From: Sphingomonas sp. AX6
GTDB lineage: Bacteria > Pseudomonadota > Alphaproteobacteria > Sphingomonadales > Sphingomonadaceae
Direction of reading: 5' to 3'
Length of the DNA stretch: 64,000 bases
Assembly (NCBI RefSeq): GCF_902506605.1
Contig: NZ_LR733979.1
Coordinates: 2,650,008 to 2,714,007, forward strand
Shown here: piece after piece, positions 1 to 9,555 of the stretch
Numbering within the stretch: the first letter of the stretch is position 1
How the letters are laid out: each line of letters opens with the position of its first letter
The notes under the pieces: generated by a model
Database searches by the model: none
The model's input: only the letters and a program-made list of their open reading frames with translations
What the model was told of the DNA's origin: nothing
Made by a program: the position numbers and the translations under genes

Positions 1-402
1 GACGCTATCCTGCCAACGCGCGTTGCCGTCCAGGAAATCGTCGATACCGATAGAGGTTTGTCCGACCCCCAACCTGGTGCCAATCGTCGGTCGTCGAAGG
101 TCCAGCTCGATCAGCTTCGTGGGCGCGATTCGGCTGAGCACCGCAGCCAGGTTGACCCCGACATGCGTTTTACCGTTGCCGGGCTGAACCGACGTCACCG
201 CGAACACGCGCTGGCCGGTCTCCCGCACATGTTTCATCAGCTTCGATCGCAGCGCGATGAAGGAATGCGCGCGCTCGGCAAGGTTGTCGAACCCGACGAC
301 ATGATTTTCGGCCAAAAATTCGTGCGTCAGGTCCAGCGGTTCGGCGTGCCCGTCGCCCGCGATGGCTGCCAGTCGCTTGATGGTTCCGGTCTTAGCTTGC
401 AT
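1..402 (-). CDS. CpsD/CapB-like tyrosine autokinase for exopolysaccharide synthesis (partial, C-terminus beyond left edge)
   Basis: The first 134 residues of a cytoplasmic P-loop kinase of the BY-kinase type are visible; the rest lies outside the window. The Walker A motif QPGNGKT is at residues 73-79. A Walker A' strand, LIELDLRRP, is at about 97-105 with Asp101. In this family such kinases partner a Wzz-type membrane protein and control chain length and export through phosphorylation cycles. The ATG at 402 lies inside the 3' end of the Wzz-like gene (11-nt overlap), so the two are translationally coupled. The C-terminal tyrosine cluster that would confirm a kinase, rather than a plain ParA-like ATPase, is not visible. 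Confidence 0.85.
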   Translation of the reverse strand, partial: MQAKTGTIKRLAAIAGDGHAEPLDLTHEFLAENHVVGFDNLAERAHSFIALRSKLMKHVRETGQRVFAVTSVQPGNGKTHVGVNLAAVLSRIAPTKLIELDLRRPTIGTRLGVGQTSIGIDDFLDGNARWQDSV

Positions 403-1840
403 GGCCCTCCCTCCCTCCGCCCGGCCAAATCGATCGAAGCCATCCCGGGCCCCATCCCCCCGCTGGACGACGATCGAGCGGCACGATTCCGATCGGTGCG
501 CTGCCGATGATCCGCGCCAGCGTCGCTTCGCCGTGGATCGTGCCGCGCAACAGTTCGAACCCAATGGTCAGCACGCTGCCGAGCCCAAGTCCGCCGATCA
601 GTCCAACCGCGAGCAGCATGATCCGTCCAGGCCCGATCGGCTGGTACGGATAGCTCGGCTCATCGACGACGGAGAAACGCTCGCCCTTGTCCTCGGCCTG
701 TAAATTGGCTGCCACTTGAGCGTCGAGCTGCTTTTCGCGCAAATCCTCATATTGGCGGCGCAGATTGTCGTACTCACGCTCGACCATGGTCAGTTCATAA
801 GACGCCTGCGGTGCAAGCGCGGTGCGTCGATCCATCTCCCCCATCGATGCGACCAATTGGGCGCGACGCCCGGCCAGCATTTGAATGCGTTCGCGTCCGG
901 CGGCGATCTCGCGTTGCACGACCTCGCCCCCGGAACGAGGGACGGAGTTTAATGTCGCGCGTTGGCGCTCGACGGATGCGCGGGCAGCGACGACCTCGGG
1001 ATAATCGTCAGAATAGGTCGCGCTCAACTGATTTAGACGTTCCTCGGCGCGGCGAAGTGCCTCGGCTTCAGGTCGTGGTGCCTGCGCGATTTCGCGCTCG
1101 CGTGCGGCGAGCAAGCTTGCTTGCTGCGCCAATCCCTGACTCTCGGCGTCGATGCGCGCTATTTCTGCTCGAAGCGTCGATTCCGATTGAGCACTGAGCG
1201 CGACCTGACTTGGTAAGGCACCTGCATAACGGGCCTCGATCGAACGTCGACTTTCCTCCAGCGCGCCCAGGCGGCGTTGAAGTTCGTCGGCGCGTCGACC
1301 CATAAAGGCGGCGGCTCCGCTCGCTTGTTCGGTTCGAATGCGTTTGTCCGCGTCGAGATACATGTCGGTCAGGGTGCGCGTCACCGCTTGCGCAGTCGCT
1401 GGGTCGCGATAGGCGAAGGACAAAGTGAAGGCGATCGTCCGGTCGCCGCCATTTTCGGTCGTGCCGACCAAATCGACGCCAATGGCACCACGCATTTTGT
1501 TGAGCACATCGTCAAGCGGCAGCGGCGCGCGTTCGTCGGCATAAAGCCCGTGTTCGACGATGATCGCGGTCAGGCTGTCGCGGCTCACCACTTGTTGCCG
1601 GATCTTGGCAATTCGCTCGTTCGCCACGCTGGTGATCGGCGACGCGACCAATGTTGTCGGGATCAGCTGGGAATCAATCAACAAGGTCGCCGAAGAGCGG
1701 TAGATCGACTTTTGAAGCGACAAGGCGCCAATCAAGCAGGCGACTAACACTACGATCAGCCACAACCGGCGGCGGTAAAGGATTGTCAGAAGCTCGCGCA
1801 CGTCGAACGTTGGGCCTGATGGTGCCAGTTCTTCGGTCAT
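392..1840 (-). CDS. Wzz/GumC-family polysaccharide chain-length determinant
   Basis: This 482-residue inner-membrane protein has the polysaccharide co-polymerase layout. A short cytoplasmic N-terminus leads to a transmembrane helix at about 28-45. A long periplasmic domain follows, rich in Glu, Arg, Ala and Leu heptads (about 175-375, coiled coil). A proline-containing segment (DEPSYPYQPIGPGR) precedes a second transmembrane helix at about 407-431. The C-terminal tail is short and has no Walker motifs, so the kinase is a separate protein encoded by the overlapping downstream gene. In the family this protein sets chain length and links the Wzy polymerase to the outer-membrane exporter. The start ATG overlaps the stop of the beta-barrel gene by four bases. 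Confidence 0.9.
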   Translation of the reverse strand: MTEELAPSGPTFDVRELLTILYRRRLWLIVVLVACLIGALSLQKSIYRSSATLLIDSQLIPTTLVASPITSVANERIAKIRQQVVSRDSLTAIIVEHGLYADERAPLPLDDVLNKMRGAIGVDLVGTTENGGDRTIAFTLSFAYRDPATAQAVTRTLTDMYLDADKRIRTEQASGAAAFMGRRADELQRRLGALEESRRSIEARYAGALPSQVALSAQSESTLRAEIARIDAESQGLAQQASLLAAREREIAQAPRPEAEALRRAEERLNQLSATYSDDYPEVVAARASVERQRATLNSVPRSGGEVVQREIAAGRERIQMLAGRRAQLVASMGEMDRRTALAPQASYELTMVEREYDNLRRQYEDLREKQLDAQVAANLQAEDKGERFSVVDEPSYPYQPIGPGRIMLLAVGLIGGLGLGSVLTIGFELLRGTIHGEATLARIIGSAPIGIVPLDRRPAGGWGPGWLRSIWPGGGREGHAS

Positions 1841-3015
1841 CTCCGGTCCCCCGTGAGCGTCACGCCGATCCGAACCGCGAACCCGTCGGCACGATTTCCG
1901 GATAGGTATGCGCGACGCAGATAATCGACATTTCCTGTCAGCGTCAGCCGCTGGCTGATGCGTCGTTCGTAACCGGCACCCAACCGCGTCGCATTGGTCC
2001 GCGCCGCCGCGATGACAGGGCCTGTCAGGTCGGCGGCGCGGTATTCGCCCAGCGCAGTGACGCTGCTGGATTCGTTGATACGGTAGCGGAACGTTCCGCC
2101 GACAAATGTTTCGCGCTGCAATCCCCCGATGCCGCTGACTTCGTTCTGGAGCGATGCAGTAACGCAGGCCTCAATCCGCTGGGGCCGGTAACAGACATTG
2201 CCGCTCCCGCTCAGTCGCGCGCGCCTCTGGCCGTCGGTAATCTGGTAACGGGTCCATTCGACACCCAGCTGGCCACGCGCCTCCAGCGTGCTGGAAAAGC
2301 GGTATTCAGCGACGGCGCGAACGCCGATGCCCGACAGATTGCCGACACCTGAGATATTGGTGTTGGTCGCTGTCGCCATCAGCCCGGCGCGAAGCCGTTC
2401 GGTCAGCCGCCGGGTCCATTCGGCATCGACATGCCAGGAACGCGTCGATGATAACGGGCTTGGTCGTGCATACCGGATGCGGTCGAAGCCGGCACCCAGC
2501 GTCATCCGGTCGCGTGCGCTAACGGTCAGCGTTGCCGTCGTGCGACCAGATATACGCTGCCGAACGCTATTCGGATCGACCGCGAAATCGATGCTGTCGG
2601 TCAGTGCATCGATCGGCAATTCGCGCGCATAGGACAGCCGCGCATCTGCAGATAGAAAATCGCTCGCCCGGTGCCGAACAACCGCATCGGCATGACCGGT
2701 AACGAAATCGCCGTAGCGGCGCAGATAGCGACGATAGGCCGCCTCTCCATCTATCTCGACAAATGTGGTGGGGCCGGGCTGCAAACGCAATTCGGGCCGT
2801 ACCGCAAATTCCAATGCAAGCGCCTCGGTGTCGCCACCATCCAGCAGGAACGGGTTGTCGGATGCGATCACGCCGAGATCGGCTTCGATGCTGGTCACGG
2901 TCTGCGCACCTGCCGGGGCCGCGGCGACCAGCGCTGCCAGCATCGCGAAACCGGGCGCAAACGCGAACGGGCGGGCGATCCGCTCACGGGATGACAAGAA
3001 CGTCACCGCTGCCAA
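1837..3015 (-). CDS. Outer-membrane beta-barrel protein of the exopolysaccharide locus
   Basis: This 392-residue protein begins with a signal peptide (cleavage probably after APAGAQ, about residue 38). The rest consists of alternating short amphipathic strands with frequent Arg/Thr/Tyr, such as TLTVSARDRMTLGAGF, and it ends in a strand-like segment. That is the look of a large outer-membrane barrel of the kind found beside Wza/Wzz genes in sphingomonad exopolysaccharide loci. Its precise job, as a second export channel or an assembly factor, is not evident from sequence. The start codon overlaps the export-protein gene upstream by 32 nt and its stop overlaps the wzz-like start, so it is the middle gene of a four-gene operon. 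Confidence 0.75.
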   Translation of the reverse strand: MAAVTFLSSRERIARPFAFAPGFAMLAALVAAAPAGAQTVTSIEADLGVIASDNPFLLDGGDTEALALEFAVRPELRLQPGPTTFVEIDGEAAYRRYLRRYGDFVTGHADAVVRHRASDFLSADARLSYARELPIDALTDSIDFAVDPNSVRQRISGRTTATLTVSARDRMTLGAGFDRIRYARPSPLSSTRSWHVDAEWTRRLTERLRAGLMATATNTNISGVGNLSGIGVRAVAEYRFSSTLEARGQLGVEWTRYQITDGQRRARLSGSGNVCYRPQRIEACVTASLQNEVSGIGGLQRETFVGGTFRYRINESSSVTALGEYRAADLTGPVIAAARTNATRLGAGYERRISQRLTLTGNVDYLRRAYLSGNRADGFAVRIGVTLTGDRR

Positions 3016-3655
3016 GCGTCGGCAAAGCCCGCTGCAGCGCCCCGGCCGACAGCGCGCGGCGGCCTTTTAGGATCATGGTCAGTTCCACCGGTTCGACCAC
3101 CTGCGACCCGTCGGGCCGCTGGCGCAGAATCACGGCGTTGCGCAGATCGGCAAACTCCGCCGCGCCCCCCGCCATGCTCAGCGCCTGGAGCACGTTGACC
3201 TTCGTCCCGCTGGTATAGCTGCCCGCCTCGCGCACCTTGCCGACGACATAAAAGCGCATTTCGGTTGCCGCACGCACCGATACGGTCACGTCCGGCGGCG
3301 CGGACCGGTAATTGGTCGAAATGCGTTCGCGGATCTCGTTCGAGATGTCGGATACGTTGCGCCCTTCCGCCTTCACTGTCCCCGCCAGCGGAAATGCGAA
3401 GGTGCCGTCGGGTTGGACGCGTACCGCACGCTGCATCCGTTCCTCTCCCCACACGAACACGTCGAGTTCGTCGCCGATGTTGATGCGATACTGCGGGGTA
3501 ACGGTCGGAGAGGTCGCTGCAGCCGTAGCAGGCGGCACGCTGGTCTGCGCATCGACTGGGCCGATGGGCGCGATCAGCAGCAGCGATCCGAGCGTCAGCC
3601 GCACGACCGATGGCACGATGGTTATGGATATCGATGTCACTTTGCCCTCCCACAT
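2984..3655 (-). CDS. Wza/GumB-type polysaccharide export protein
   Basis: This 223-residue exported protein has a signal peptide at about 1-36 ending in PVDAQ. A polysaccharide export (Poly_export) domain follows, beginning at YRINIGDELDVFVWGE (about 55-70), then a beta-grasp SLBB-like segment (RFYVVGKVREAGSYTSGT). It is shorter than E. coli Wza and resembles GumB/SpsD-sized proteins. I see no lipobox cysteine near the cleavage site, which is atypical for Wza, so membrane anchoring may depend on the barrel protein encoded next. It is the first gene of the minus-strand operon; its promoter should lie in the region just above 3655. Confidence 0.88.
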   Translation of the reverse strand: MWEGKVTSISITIVPSVVRLTLGSLLLIAPIGPVDAQTSVPPATAAATSPTVTPQYRINIGDELDVFVWGEERMQRAVRVQPDGTFAFPLAGTVKAEGRNVSDISNEIRERISTNYRSAPPDVTVSVRAATEMRFYVVGKVREAGSYTSGTKVNVLQALSMAGGAAEFADLRNAVILRQRPDGSQVVEPVELTMILKGRRALSAGALQRALPTLGSGDVLVIP

Positions 3656-3976
3656 CGCGCCGAATCCTATGCCTCAACGTTCGCAGCCGACAGTCGGCGA
3701 TTGCTGCTGGCACTAGAGGGTGGGGAGAAAAGAGTGGGGCGTCTAAAGGGCTTTCTCGCTTGCACGCACGGCCCTTTGTGAAACCACCCTTCTCAGAAAC
3801 ACGAGGGGGGTTCGCCAAGCAGAAATCGGCACAAAATCCCTCATAATCGCGGTCCCCCCGCGTCGGATTCGCATCCCGGGCACCCCCCGCTCGACCGACG
3901 GATCGATGCGTCGTCACCCCCTGGCGGCCCGGTCGATGCGCTGGTGGCGCGGGACGAACTGGAGAGGCCCTGACCA
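3656..3976. promoter_or_regulatory. Divergent intergenic region between the export operon and the glycosyltransferase gene
   Basis: About 320 bases without a convincing gene separate two divergent transcription units, so both promoters should be here. I see an inverted repeat with 7-bp arms at 3745-3751 and 3771-3777 (19-nt spacer), a possible hairpin or operator. I could not pick convincing -35/-10 boxes by eye. Confidence 0.4.
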
Positions 3977-4771
3977 ATGTCCGACTTAGATTGCTCGCCC
4001 GCGCTGCAACCAGTCGCTGCGCGGGTAGAATTTATCGACATGGCCTTTACCGCCGACGACGACGCGCATGTGTTCGACGTGATCCGTAACCGCGATCCCG
4101 ACGCGCCCTTCGCCTATATCGTCACACCCAATGTCGATCACATTGTTCGACTTCAGCGCAATCGGTCTGACTTATGGCCCGCCTATCGCGCGGCCTGGAT
4201 GACCCTGTGCGACAGTCGCATCCTCGCACGGCTGGCACGTCGCAGCGGGTTGCCCTTGCCGGTGCTGCCGGGCAGCGACCTGACGATACGGATGATCGAA
4301 AAGGTGATCGGGCGCGACGATCGCATCGCCATCCTTGGCGGTGGCGCCGACGGTGTCGCGGCGCTGGCTGATCGTTACGGCCTGCGCGCGGTGGCGCATT
4401 ACGAACCGCCGATGCGGTTCATCGACGATCCCGCCGCGGTCGAGTGCGCCGCGCGGTTTGCGATCGATGCCCGCGCGCGTTATCATTTCTTCGCCTTGGG
4501 GTCGCCGCAGCAGGAAATGCTCGCTTACCGGATCGCGCGGATGGGCGGTGCGACCGGCATTGGTTTCTGCGTCGGCGCCAGTCTCGATTTCCTCACCGGG
4601 GCTCAGAACCGTGCGCCTGAGTCGATGCAGCATTTGTCGATGGAATGGCTCTATCGGCTCGGCAGTGATCCGCGACGTTTATGGCGTCGTTACTTGGTCG
4701 ATGGCCCCGAAATCTTCGGAATCGCACGCGACTGGCGGCGAGCACATCCGGCGGTCGCTCACCGCCCCTAG
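3977..4771 (+). CDS. WecG/TagA/CpsF-family glycosyltransferase
   Basis: This 264-residue GT26-family enzyme transfers a sugar from a nucleotide donor to a lipid-linked acceptor on the cytoplasmic face of the membrane. Diagnostic segments are present in order: VTPNVDHIV, CDSRIL, the GGGADGV loop, FALGSPQQE, then the C-terminal signature GASLDFLTGAQNRAPESMQ with EWLYRL and RRLWRRYL. Length matches the family. In exopolysaccharide loci these enzymes add an early sugar of the repeat unit; the exact sugar cannot be read from sequence. A purine-rich stretch (GGAGAGG) about 15 nt upstream may act as ribosome binding site. Confidence 0.9.
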   Translation: MSDLDCSPALQPVAARVEFIDMAFTADDDAHVFDVIRNRDPDAPFAYIVTPNVDHIVRLQRNRSDLWPAYRAAWMTLCDSRILARLARRSGLPLPVLPGSDLTIRMIEKVIGRDDRIAILGGGADGVAALADRYGLRAVAHYEPPMRFIDDPAAVECAARFAIDARARYHFFALGSPQQEMLAYRIARMGGATGIGFCVGASLDFLTGAQNRAPESMQHLSMEWLYRLGSDPRRLWRRYLVDGPEIFGIARDWRRAHPAVAHRP

Positions 4772-4866
4772 CGGTTGCTCACGCGATTCGCCTTCCCGGT
4801 TTCCCCAATATCAGGCGCCAGCGCTTGCACTAAACTATCGATGGGTAGAACGGGGGTTCACGCACC

Positions 4867-6465
4867 ATGAAGCGACCGGATGCCAAGAGGATACGTAGGC
4901 GAAGGACGCATACGCCGCTACAACGCTTGAAACGAAGAGCATTGCTGGCACTTGCGGCGATTGGGGTCCTCGCTCTAGCCGCCCATGCAGCGCCGCGCCT
5001 TATTGATCGATCGTCCTCTCAGCAACCGACCGTCACACCAGCGGCACCGCCCCCGCCTGCAACCCGCATTGGCCTCAACCTTTTCGGGCTCAACGATTAT
5101 TACAGGCAGCAGGTCTTCACCAACCTGATTTCCCAAAGCGAGTGGTTTTCCTCTCGCGGACAAGGCTGGTCATCGATGCCTCCCGATCAGCTTGATGCCG
5201 ATGGATGGGTGCGCTTTTTACGGCCAGGCCAGACGGCGCCTCGCACGCTCACCATTCCTCCTGCGCCGCTCCGTCCCACTCAAATCCGCTGTACCTGGCA
5301 GGGCCGGGGTCAGCTAGACACAGGCGGGATCGCACGCACGATCCAAGTCACGCCAAGCGAGTTGTTGCTGCAGCTAAACCCGGTGGGCGGCGAGGAGGAA
5401 CGTGGCTGGATCGAACTCAGCCAAACCGATCCGGCCGATCCGCTTCGAGAGATCGATTGCCGGGAAACCGAGCGTCCATCGAAGGAACGCTTCCATCCCG
5501 AGTTCATCGATTTTCTCAAAGGGTTCAAGGTGCTGCGGTTTCTCGACTGGCAACGCACCAACGACAACTTTGCCGCGCGCTGGGATGCTCGCAGCACCCC
5601 TGCTAGTTCATCGCAAGTGACGAGTGCGGGGGCGTCGGTCGAGGATATGGTCGATCTATCCAACCTGATCGGCGCCGATCCGTGGTTCCTGATGCCGTAC
5701 CGCGCCGATGCCGCATATATCCGAGCCTTCGCTCGGCTGGTCCACGAACGAGTTGACCCGTCCGCTACGGTCTATGTCGAGCTTGGAAACGAGGTTTGGA
5801 ACGATCAATTCGAGGCCGCACGACAGGCGCGTGACGAAGGGCTGGCGGCGGGCCTGGGCGGTGGCGACCCCACGCGCGCTCAGGCCATCCGCTACGCCCA
5901 AAAACTGTGCCCCGCGATGGCGATCTGGCGCGAAGTTTTTGCCAATCGACCTGGGAAGCTGATTCGCGTCGCTGCCAGCCACAACGCCAATCCCGAAAGC
6001 GCGCGGGTGATCCTAGGCCATGCAAAGACGGCCGATTGCGTCGATGCGCTGGCGACTGCGCCCTACATTTGGATCGACCTGGAAGGACAGCGCGTCACAG
6101 ATCCGAAATGGGTCTTCGACCGGATGCCTGCGACAATCGACGATGTCTTTTCGTTCGCCCACCGCAACCGCGCGATCGCAGCCGAATTCGGCAAGCGCTT
6201 TATTGCCTATGAAGGCGGGCAGCATCTGGTGACGCGCGACGTCGAATTCGCGCGCCGCGTCCAGCGTGATTCACTGATGGGTGCGACCTATCGCGCCTAT
6301 CTGGAGCGGTGGCGGCGCGAGATGGGCGACGATCTCGTCCTTTATGCCTCGACTGCGCCAATCGGTGAATATGGCGCATGGGGACTGCGCGAATATGCCG
6401 GACAACCCACAAGTAATGCGCCAAAATTGGAAGCGGTTCGCGCTTTCATAAAGGCGCATCCGTGA
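4867..6465 (+). CDS. Membrane-anchored glycosidase-like protein (clan GH-A-like fold)
   Basis: This 532-residue protein has a basic N-terminus, a single hydrophobic segment (about 24-45) acting as signal anchor, a proline-rich linker and a large periplasmic domain. Two glutamates match the clan GH-A arrangement. Glu309 sits in VELGNEVWN, the Asn-Glu acid/base pattern. Glu449 sits in IAYEGGQHL at the expected nucleophile strand, about 140 residues later. I do not recognise an exact family. Between a glycosyltransferase and the polymerase, a role in trimming or remodelling the secreted glycan is plausible. The next gene starts on its stop codon (4-nt overlap). Confidence 0.6.
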   Translation: MKRPDAKRIRRRRTHTPLQRLKRRALLALAAIGVLALAAHAAPRLIDRSSSQQPTVTPAAPPPPATRIGLNLFGLNDYYRQQVFTNLISQSEWFSSRGQGWSSMPPDQLDADGWVRFLRPGQTAPRTLTIPPAPLRPTQIRCTWQGRGQLDTGGIARTIQVTPSELLLQLNPVGGEEERGWIELSQTDPADPLREIDCRETERPSKERFHPEFIDFLKGFKVLRFLDWQRTNDNFAARWDARSTPASSSQVTSAGASVEDMVDLSNLIGADPWFLMPYRADAAYIRAFARLVHERVDPSATVYVELGNEVWNDQFEAARQARDEGLAAGLGGGDPTRAQAIRYAQKLCPAMAIWREVFANRPGKLIRVAASHNANPESARVILGHAKTADCVDALATAPYIWIDLEGQRVTDPKWVFDRMPATIDDVFSFAHRNRAIAAEFGKRFIAYEGGQHLVTRDVEFARRVQRDSLMGATYRAYLERWRREMGDDLVLYASTAPIGEYGAWGLREYAGQPTSNAPKLEAVRAFIKAHP

Positions 6466-7988
6466 CCGCCGCGCTGCATCTGGCGGTGGTGTCGGGCGCG
6501 GCGATGCTGCTCTATTTGTTCTGCCTCGCCCCTGCTCACGCCCGCGTGCTTGGCAATCGGGTCATCGGAGCAGCGGTAGCGATGCCGATCATCGCCTGGG
6601 CGCTTCCCGACGCGCGACTGCTTTACGCGGTGATGCTATTTTGGGTGCCGCTTGTGTCGGGGCGCAGCGACCGCATCGCCCCGGTCTATCTGTTCAGCCT
6701 GTTGCTACTGCCAGGGCTCGACGCACCGGCTGCAGCGGGCGCGATTAAGCTGTTCGATTTTGGCGTACACGACGCGCTGGGGTTGGGTGCGGCCGCAGCG
6801 TTGCTCGCCGATCGCCGCCGCGCGCACCCACGCGCAATGTTCGACGTCGCAGCAATCGGCATCATTCTCCTGCTCGTCGCTGCGCTGGCGCGGGGCGCCA
6901 CACCGACCCATTTCCTGAGGGTCGCGATCAACATCATGTTCGATCTCGGCTTACCTTATTTCATCGTCAGCCGCGGGATCACAACGCTGGGCGCCATGCG
7001 CGACATGCGTCTGTGGCTGGGCGCAGGCGCGGTCGCGCTGGCAGCGATCCTTCTCTACGAAGTCTCGCGCGCCTGGCCGATCTATAACCAGCTGTACGTC
7101 AACTACATGGTGCCGATCGATTATTTCGTGAAGTCGCGCGGCGGACTGCTCCGCGCGGCGGGTCCTTTTCTCGAATCGACCTCGGCTGCGTTCGTCATGG
7201 CGATTTGCACCTACGCGCTGTGGCTCGCGCGCGATGCGTTTCGTTCGCGTTTTCATCATCTGCTGGTGTTGGCCATCGCGATCATCGGATTGATGGCACC
7301 GCAATCGCGCGGCGCATGGATGGGCTTGTTGCTCGCGGTGGTCGTCGCAATGGCCTATCGCGGGCAATATCTGCGCATCGTTCGCTTGGCGCTGCTGGCA
7401 GGGGGGGCTTGGCTGGCGCTGACGATTGCGGCGCAGACATCGGCGACCCTGTCCGAATCGCTTGGCCTTTCGGGAGCCTCCAGTGAAACGTCGGACTATC
7501 GCAGGATGCTACTCACGCGCGGGTTGGAGGAGTTTCGCGATAGTCCGGTCTTCGGCTTCGCGCTTCGCGACATTACCGAGCGATTATCCGACCTGCGCCA
7601 GGGCGAAGGCATCGTCGATTTCGTCAACGCCTATCTCTGGGTGCTTCTGATCTCGGGTATTGCAGGCTTCACCCTATTCGTAAGCTGCTACGGCCTTTTC
7701 ATTGGTCAAGCGTTGGGACAAAGGCGGTGGAGCGCGCGGTCCAATGAGCGCATGGATGCTGCCTGCTTCGCCTTGGGTGGCCTTGCAATGGCTGCGTCGA
7801 TGCTGGTGTTCACCGCGTTCAACGCGCGGCCCGCGGTGTTCGTATTCGCGCTGTTTGGAACCGTGGCCGCGCTAGTGGCTATCCGCGACAGAAATCCGGT
7901 TATCACGATGGTTGAGAGCAAATCCGGTACAGAGCCCTCGACGGTCGATCTTCCAGCTCAAACCAAGTGGGCATGGCGCACCAGATAG
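6462..7988 (+). CDS. O-antigen ligase / Wzy-like polysaccharide polymerase
   Basis: This 508-residue polytopic membrane protein has about ten to twelve hydrophobic helices and a large periplasmic loop. It carries the APQSRGAWMGLLLAVVVA segment typical of the Wzy_C/O-antigen ligase superfamily, in which an Arg or Gly near the helix start is conserved. Together with the neighbouring Wzz and Wzx proteins it most likely polymerises undecaprenyl-linked repeat units in the periplasm. It starts with GTG, and the stop of the glycosidase-like gene lies within the overlap. Its 3' end overlaps the convergent flippase gene by 31 nt. Ligase and polymerase cannot be separated by sequence alone, but context favours polymerase. 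Confidence 0.78.
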   Translation: MTAALHLAVVSGAAMLLYLFCLAPAHARVLGNRVIGAAVAMPIIAWALPDARLLYAVMLFWVPLVSGRSDRIAPVYLFSLLLLPGLDAPAAAGAIKLFDFGVHDALGLGAAAALLADRRRAHPRAMFDVAAIGIILLLVAALARGATPTHFLRVAINIMFDLGLPYFIVSRGITTLGAMRDMRLWLGAGAVALAAILLYEVSRAWPIYNQLYVNYMVPIDYFVKSRGGLLRAAGPFLESTSAAFVMAICTYALWLARDAFRSRFHHLLVLAIAIIGLMAPQSRGAWMGLLLAVVVAMAYRGQYLRIVRLALLAGGAWLALTIAAQTSATLSESLGLSGASSETSDYRRMLLTRGLEEFRDSPVFGFALRDITERLSDLRQGEGIVDFVNAYLWVLLISGIAGFTLFVSCYGLFIGQALGQRRWSARSNERMDAACFALGGLAMAASMLVFTAFNARPAVFVFALFGTVAALVAIRDRNPVITMVESKSGTEPSTVDLPAQTKWAWRTR

Positions 7989-9328
7989 TCGAACGCCATT
8001 CCTGCCAGCACGCCCGCGCCACCGGCCAAGAGAAACACTACCTCATGCCGCATATCGAGCAGCCGAGCACGTTGCAGTTGGATCCATTTGAACAGCAATA
8101 TTGCCGGCTCCATTAGCCCGACAGCGGCAACCAGTCCGATTTCCTTGCCCATCATGTATCCCGCAGGAGCGGCGATTCCGAGCCAGATCAGGCGCGCAAT
8201 GCTCGTAAATAGGGTTGCCTGGATCCGTCCGGTCGCGACCAACGCTTCGTTCGCGCTATTCGTGGACAGAGCAAACATTGGCCCTATCGCCAGAAGCTGC
8301 AGGTAGACTGCAGCCTTTGCATAAGTGGGCTGATACAGGATCGCGACGACCAGTGGCGCGGAACCCACGAGTCCGCCCGCGGCAAAGCAGTAAAGTAGGG
8401 ATGGTAGTTGGCGTTTGGCGTAGAAAAGCGCTCTCAGATCCTCGATCCCCTCACGGAATATCTGCGCACAATATGGATAGAGCACGCGGCTGGGATATGC
8501 GGCAGTAAAAGCGAGCGGCGCAGTCGCTAGATTGACCGCGAGAATATAAAATCCAAACTCGTTCAGCGGCATCAGGGCTGCCAGCACCCACTTGTCAAAT
8601 TGCATGATAACAATTGTGATCAAGCTCGACCCGGTTACGAACCGTGCAAACTTCCAGAGCTCAAGCGCATATCCCTTATCGAAACCGAGCCGACGCTTCG
8701 AGTTCGGGAACGCGAGATAGCTGAGTGCTGTCTTCGCACCGCTGGCCAGCAGCATGGCGATCAACAATGCCCAATAGTCGCGCCAGATGAAGGCGAGACC
8801 TGTGGCGACGACCAACTGGAATAGCGCGACAACCAGCTCGATCGCTGACAATCGCAGCACCATCCGATGACGCAGCGCCGTCATAAGGGTGAGCGACGCA
8901 AGGCCGTCAATCAGGAAGCCGGTCGATGCGACGGCGATCAAAAATGCCAGTTCAGGCTTTCCGATCAGATTGGCGATTGGTTGAGACAACCCGGCCATGA
9001 CCAGCATGATTGCAAGTGATCGGACGATCGCAATCGTCCAAACGGTATCGAGGAAACGCGGTTCTTCGCCGTCGCGGTGGCGCACCACGAAGGGCTGAAA
9101 GCCCAGATCGGCCATCATACCCAGCGTAAACGACACTGACGCGATAATTCCCGCGATCCCGAACGCCTCGGGAACCAGCAGCCGGGTGAGCACGACGCTG
9201 CTCACCGCGCGCAGTAGATTGGTGAGGATGACTGACGCGAAGACGATGTTCGTGTCGATGAGCGCGAAGTTGGTCAACCGGCGCACAGAGGCACGCGGAC
9301 TGAAGCGACGATCCGCCCAGCTTGTCAT
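7958..9328 (-). CDS. Wzx-like oligosaccharide flippase (MOP superfamily)
   Basis: This 456-residue integral membrane protein has about twelve to fourteen helices. Its N-terminal segment (NLLRAVSSVVLTRLLVPEAFGIAG) is typical of Polysacc_synt flippases, as is the GFQPFVVRHRDG loop. The family moves lipid-linked repeat units across the inner membrane. It is encoded convergently to the polymerase gene (31-nt overlap) and divergently to the 2OG-oxygenase gene, so it has its own promoter in 9,329-9,555. Confidence 0.88.
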   Translation of the reverse strand: MTSWADRRFSPRASVRRLTNFALIDTNIVFASVILTNLLRAVSSVVLTRLLVPEAFGIAGIIASVSFTLGMMADLGFQPFVVRHRDGEEPRFLDTVWTIAIVRSLAIMLVMAGLSQPIANLIGKPELAFLIAVASTGFLIDGLASLTLMTALRHRMVLRLSAIELVVALFQLVVATGLAFIWRDYWALLIAMLLASGAKTALSYLAFPNSKRRLGFDKGYALELWKFARFVTGSSLITIVIMQFDKWVLAALMPLNEFGFYILAVNLATAPLAFTAAYPSRVLYPYCAQIFREGIEDLRALFYAKRQLPSLLYCFAAGGLVGSAPLVVAILYQPTYAKAAVYLQLLAIGPMFALSTNSANEALVATGRIQATLFTSIARLIWLGIAAPAGYMMGKEIGLVAAVGLMEPAILLFKWIQLQRARLLDMRHEVVFLLAGGAGVLAGMAFDYLVRHAHLV

Positions 9329-9555
9329 TTCCGGCCCCGGTCCTGGTCCGTGACGATAGTCAAAACTCGAATCCCCCCGGCCGATCGGTCCGCCTCAATT
9401 CTATAAACTCGGCACAGGCGGGTCGATCATGGGAAAAGGGATGGTGTTTTCCCGGCTTGTGAGGAGCCACCCTCGCGCGGTTTAATATGGTTGTCGCTCG
9501 CACTTGGGGGAGCGCCCGGCCGACCCTTCGGTCATAAGCGGGAAATGAGGATGCG
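9329..9555. promoter_or_regulatory. Divergent promoter region of the flippase gene and the 2OG oxygenase / NRPS-PKS run
   Basis: These 227 bp separate the minus-strand flippase from the first plus-strand gene of the assembly-line run. A perfect inverted repeat with 7-bp arms (GGGAAAA at 9431-9437 and TTTTCCC at 9447-9453, 9-nt spacer) lies about 100 bp before the oxygenase start and could be an operator. A TGAGG ribosome binding site precedes the ATG at 9556. Confidence 0.4.

Noticed and set aside
3003..3977. Long minus-strand open frame over the export gene and its upstream region
   Set aside because: It is out of frame with the Wza-type gene, rich in Arg/Ala/Gly with no domain, and shows no conserved motifs.
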